This document shows, piece by piece, positions 31,901 to 34,351 of a DNA stretch of 34,351 nt. Position numbers and translations under genes: made by a program. The notes under the pieces were generated by a model. It did no database searches. It saw nothing but the letters and a program-made list of their open reading frames with translations, and had not been told where the DNA came from. Each line of letters opens with the position of its first letter. The stretch's first letter is position 1. This DNA comes from Lingula anatina (Eukaryota; Brachiopoda; Lingulata; Lingulida; Lingulidae): contig NW_019775472.1 in the NCBI RefSeq assembly GCF_001039355.2, positions 343,708-378,058 of the forward strand. Reading direction: 5' to 3'.

Positions 31901-34351
31901 CCCATGTCAGAACAGTGCTGTCTTGTTTCACATTTTCTCAGATTCAATTCTTAGGCATGTTAACAGTCTCATTATTTAACTAATAAGACATATAAAAGTG
32001 TTTGGTTGACATTTCCTGCATCTTTACAACATTATTAGTTGATTACTTAAAAATGATGGTAAACTTGTTATTGTGTAATGTGTAACAAAGACAGCACTGT
32101 AATATTGCATCAAAATTTAAAAAAAAACTATTTTGGGCACTGCTCCCATGATGACCATTTAAGAAAAACCATGTCAGTTACTGTTCTCAAACTTACAGGA
32201 AAGAAACATGGGACTAAAATACAGCTTCAGTAGTCAATGCAGTCTGTTTGGTAATTCTTACTGCCAGTTAAACGTTTTCACATATTGGCATTTTCAAGGT
32301 GTGACTTTGAAGTTCCATGGGCTTGTTTATTATTGCATCAAAATTGGCAAAATGACCTCTTTCGCATCCTTTTTTCTGTTATTTTGTCTGTACATTTGAC
32401 AGCTTTGCTGCCTTGTTTCTTAAAAAAATTTGCAAAAAGTAGATTTCATAAAAATTATGGTCAATTGTACCTACTAACCATGTTCAAGTATATCTGGTCT
32501 AACATGATTTTTTATGTACAGCTTGTCAGATAGCTATAAAATGTTTTATGATAAAAGCTTTTTTAATGTTGCCTCCCCAGGACCCATCAAACCTGAAATC
32601 ACAGTCAAATTTATTGCAGTGTCAACCATATTTTTTAACAGTGGGCTGTCTTTAAGAACAGAGGTAAGGTTTTCATTCTCTTGTTGCCTTCAAATCTATT
32701 CTTATAAAATAAAATGGTTCAAATGATCTGCTTACATAATACCTGGCTCCCATGTTTTCAACTGATTTTTTCATCAAAAAGTAAAAAAAAACTACTTGAT
32801 TTTACATAGAAATTAAGAGAAGGGGTAAATATTAGATTTATTTTGTTGTCTTCTTTTTCATCCACAGGATCTGAAGAGGGCCCTCTTCCAAGTAAAACTA
32901 CATGTATTTGTCCAGTCCTTCACCCTTGGTTTTGTTCCAGTGTTTGTCCACCTGTTGGTCACTCTCCTGGAAAATAGCCATTTAGAGGAATGGCTTTTAA
33001 AGGGGTGAGTGCACACTGCCGTGGTAGTGATATTTCACAATCTAAGTACAGTTTTTTTACATGCATGTATAGTTGGCAAAGTTATATTTTTTTCTGTGCA
33101 TTTGCCAACAAGAAATTCATTGCACAATTTACAGTATATGTTCCAAGCTACCAGAAATTGAAGGTAAATGCCTTGCTCATAGCATGTCAAGTCAGAAATA
33201 AGTACTTAAGATTACAATTGCATTGAAAATATGAATCTGATCATGAATTTGTTTCCTGCCAACAGGATAATGTTTAAATAGGTTAATGAGTTTCTGCTAT
33301 GCTTTTTCAGACTAATGGTAGTTGGGTGCATGCCCCCACCAGTCTCCTCGGCTGTCATACTTACAAAAACAGTAGGTGGAAATGAGGTAATTATTAAAGA
33401 TGCTCTGAGGACCACTCTTACCTGAAAACAGAAATAGTCCAATTTATGTCAGCCACCAACCTTATCACGTAGGAATGCTTATGGCTTACTTAGACTTAAA
33501 AATCCAATACTCGGGTGATGTGAATTAGACTTTTTCTGGTTTCATTTAGTAAGGTTCTGAATGCAACCTATCTATAAAATAAATTTTAAGACATCATGTA
33601 ATGGGAAGGACAAGGTTGCATGTTAACAGATTTTCAAAATCTTTTGGTAACCATTTCATTTTGTTCAGAACTATTCATTTTCAGAATTACATATGTCCTG
33701 GCCAATTGATTTTTGGGTGAAGACTTTCCATTATACTTCAACAGCTTGAAAAGTTTGATACTTGTTAATCTATGTTCTTGTTGTTCTTTTCATTTCAGGC
33801 TGCAGCAGTGTTTAATTCTGCATTTGGCAGTTTTCTTGGCATCATAGTCACTCCATTATTGCTACTTCACTATGTAAGTGCTTTTATATCGATCTTGAGC
33901 ATTCATTTAAAAATGATTTATACCTTATTTGTGTCTACGCTGATGTATGTTTTTGTGTACAGATACAGTAATATTGTCATCACTTTCATTGTCGTAAGTG
34001 ACAACTTTCTATTAATTTTGCATTGTGGACATTGCATATCTAGAGGATAATTACTTTTTTTCATTGAGATGAAACCTGTTAATTATAGCATTAAGTGTAT
34101 TTATTTTGTATTTAGGATTTATTTTGTAATATTTAAAAAGAAATAGCCTTTCTGTATTTGTAATATTTTCAAAGAAATAGCCTTACTGTACATTTGTCTG
34201 GCTTATGTGAGTTAGTTATAACAGCTTGTGTACTATTAGTACTTCCAAGTAATAATGTTCCGTAATTCTTTATTTATGTAACATATGCTGATAAGGACGA
34301 TGAATTCCCTGAAGATGAAGTAAGAACTGTTCCATTCTTTTTCAGCTTGGT
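28935..34351 (+). CDS. SLC10A7: Sodium/bile acid cotransporter 7 homologue, 5' part only
   Basis: Coding exons are 28935-29034, 32581-32663, 32868-33004, 33311-33386, 33799-33873 and the first six bases of the next at 34346-34351, where the window ends. All are GT-AG and in phase. About 159 of roughly 340 residues are present. The product is a multi-pass membrane protein of the SLC10/BASS fold. Vertebrate SLC10A7 is linked to calcium homeostasis and glycosaminoglycan synthesis in the secretory pathway rather than bile acid uptake. Recognisable family segments are [13 protein letters not shown] across exons 1/2, [31 protein letters not shown] (exon 4) and [11 protein letters not shown] (exon 5). 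Intron 1 is 3.5 kb and hosts the AASDHPPT gene. The 3' half lies outside the window. Confidence 0.93.
29112..29130 (+). repeat. A-tract in SLC10A7 intron 1
   Basis: A run of about 18 A residues shortly after SLC10A7 exon 1 and about 300 bp before the AASDHPPT start. It lies upstream of that gene, so it is not the poly(A) tail expected downstream of a sense retrocopy. Confidence 0.9.
29430..30290 (+). CDS. AASDHPPT: 4'-phosphopantetheinyl transferase, intronless, nested in SLC10A7 intron 1
   Basis: A single uninterrupted frame of 286 codons (human protein 309 aa). It transfers the phosphopantetheine arm of CoA to carrier proteins such as fatty acid synthase ACP. It is cytosolic, and likely the main enzyme of this type in the animal. 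Family features in order: RWAFNCVTW and [13 protein letters not shown] near the N-terminus, [32 protein letters not shown], the metal-binding VGIDVMK, and the catalytic [14 protein letters not shown] (W-x-x-K-E-x-x-x-K). All essential residues are present. The frame is open upstream to about 29301 but without an ATG. The ATG at 29430 (MRTKLTM) or at 29448 (MSSIRW, better Kozak context) is the likely start. AATAAA overlaps the stop. Vertebrate orthologues have several introns, so a retrogene origin is possible. Confidence 0.93.
   Translation: MRTKLTMSSIRWAFNCVTWTPTKSEWILASQSIQPEEKSRIGKFYYKKDARSAIAGRLLLRKAISEMLDIPYGDVKLGRTEKGKPYLMNEVQQKLSFNVSHHGDWAVLAADTGVDVGIDVMKIERPRGKSVEKFLSTMQPQFTVEELDAIHSPPNEWDQLAVFYRHWCLKESYVKTLGIGIGFDVHRLGFRLNTDLLEKDTIVTDTEVCVDGKLEHNWIFEETMLDEVHCVSTAVNADINVLKTRKPHSFRMLTFEDLVEGSQPQSDPDIAFWENFSVKDENPWTK
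30286..30291 (+). other. AATAAA overlapping the AASDHPPT stop codon
   Basis: The TAA stop is part of an AATAAA hexamer. A second one at 30679-30684 lies inside the palindrome AATAAAATTTTATT and is a better-placed poly(A) signal, giving a 3' UTR of about 400 nt. Either could be used. Confidence 0.45.
30985..31012. repeat. 28-bp inverted repeat (13-bp arms, 2-nt spacer)
   Basis: ATGTACAGACACA, then GA, then the exact reverse complement TGTGTCTGTACAT. A GC-rich stretch with CGCCGGCGCCGGCGCC follows at about 31045-31062, in otherwise AT-rich intronic DNA. Role unknown. Confidence 0.9.
31143..31535 (+). repeat. 159-bp tandem repeat, about 2.5 copies, SLC10A7 intron 1
   Basis: Copies begin with AAAACGCAGGT at 31143, 31302 and 31461, an exact 159-bp period each time. 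The third copy ends after about 75 bp. Conserved internal blocks include AGTTCGAAAATC, GTTATGCTGTTTTTTCA and CATAAACTCACAGGAGT-like sequence. The period is a multiple of three and copies 2 and 3 stay open in one frame, but the stop in copy 1 and the lack of splice context argue against a coding role. Confidence 0.9.
31527..32100 (+). repeat. Roughly 200-bp tandem repeat, three diverged copies
   Basis: Copy A (about 31527-31725) and copy C (about 31929-32097) share TCAGATTCAATTCTTAGGCA at an offset of 402 bp and continue through TTTCCTGCATCTTTACAAC. Copy B (about 31730-31910) is more diverged but keeps TTAGTTGAT and AAAATGGAAATAAAC. It directly follows the 159-bp array. Several AATAAA hexamers are carried by the copies. 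Confidence 0.75.
32101..32580. other. Remainder of SLC10A7 intron 1
   Basis: AT-rich intronic DNA up to the acceptor of exon 2. Overlapping short frames at 32208-32533 show no recognisable motif. Confidence 0.6.
34123..34191 (+). repeat. 34-bp tandem duplication in SLC10A7 intron 5
   Basis: TTTGTAATATTT, an A-rich bridge and GAAATAGCCTT.CTGTA occur twice, starting at 34123 and 34157, with small differences. Intronic. Confidence 0.8.

Noticed and set aside
1-34351. CRISPR arrays, operons, tRNA or rRNA genes
   Set aside because: The window is animal nuclear DNA. I saw no regularly spaced short repeats of CRISPR type, no tRNA B-box or cloverleaf and no rRNA segment by eye; a tRNA or Rfam scan would be decisive.

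Overview
This is eukaryotic (animal) genomic DNA: AT-rich, with small coding exons joined by GT-AG introns, long introns and microsatellites, and no prokaryotic gene organisation. The predicted proteins are typical of invertebrates. The mix of genes (an Rv2258c-like methyltransferase, OBI1/RNF219, RRM1, SLC10A7, AASDHPPT) suggests a lophotrochozoan, most likely a mollusc. The phylum is an inference from general protein character. I ran no database comparison.

Layout, left to right: (1) 1-1033, no gene recognised. (2) 1034-3299 (+), a four-exon SAM-dependent methyltransferase, followed at about 3546-3965 by a broken tandem copy of its 3' end. (3) 4275-5935 (+), a three-exon gene for a small secreted cysteine-rich peptide that I do not recognise; it is visible only after splicing three short exons. 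(4) 8318-14364 (-), a seven-exon gene for a four-transmembrane protein with two homologous, alternative last exons. (5) 14756-22959 (+), the complete 19-exon RRM1 gene (ribonucleotide reductase large subunit, 786 aa). (6) 24462-28653 (-), the complete six-exon OBI1/RNF219 RING E3 ligase gene (813 aa). (7) 28935 to the window end (+), the first five exons and the start of the sixth of SLC10A7. (8) 29430-30290 (+), an intronless AASDHPPT-type phosphopantetheinyl transferase gene inside SLC10A7 intron 1, on the same strand.

The four-TM gene and RRM1 are head-to-head across 391 bp, and OBI1 and SLC10A7 across 281 bp, so two bidirectional promoters are likely. RRM1 and OBI1 are tail-to-tail. RRM1 has an E2F-type site upstream of its start and a perfect palindromic one in intron 2. 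This fits S-phase control, and OBI1 is also known for a replication-origin role.

The points most worth following up are the unknown cysteine-rich peptide precursor, the duplicated last exon of the four-TM gene, the nested intronless AASDHPPT, and the E2F palindrome. Non-coding structure includes a short hAT-like MITE, 159-bp and roughly 200-bp tandem repeats in SLC10A7 intron 1, a 54-bp in-frame repeat in RRM1 intron 2, and a 28-bp near-perfect hairpin.
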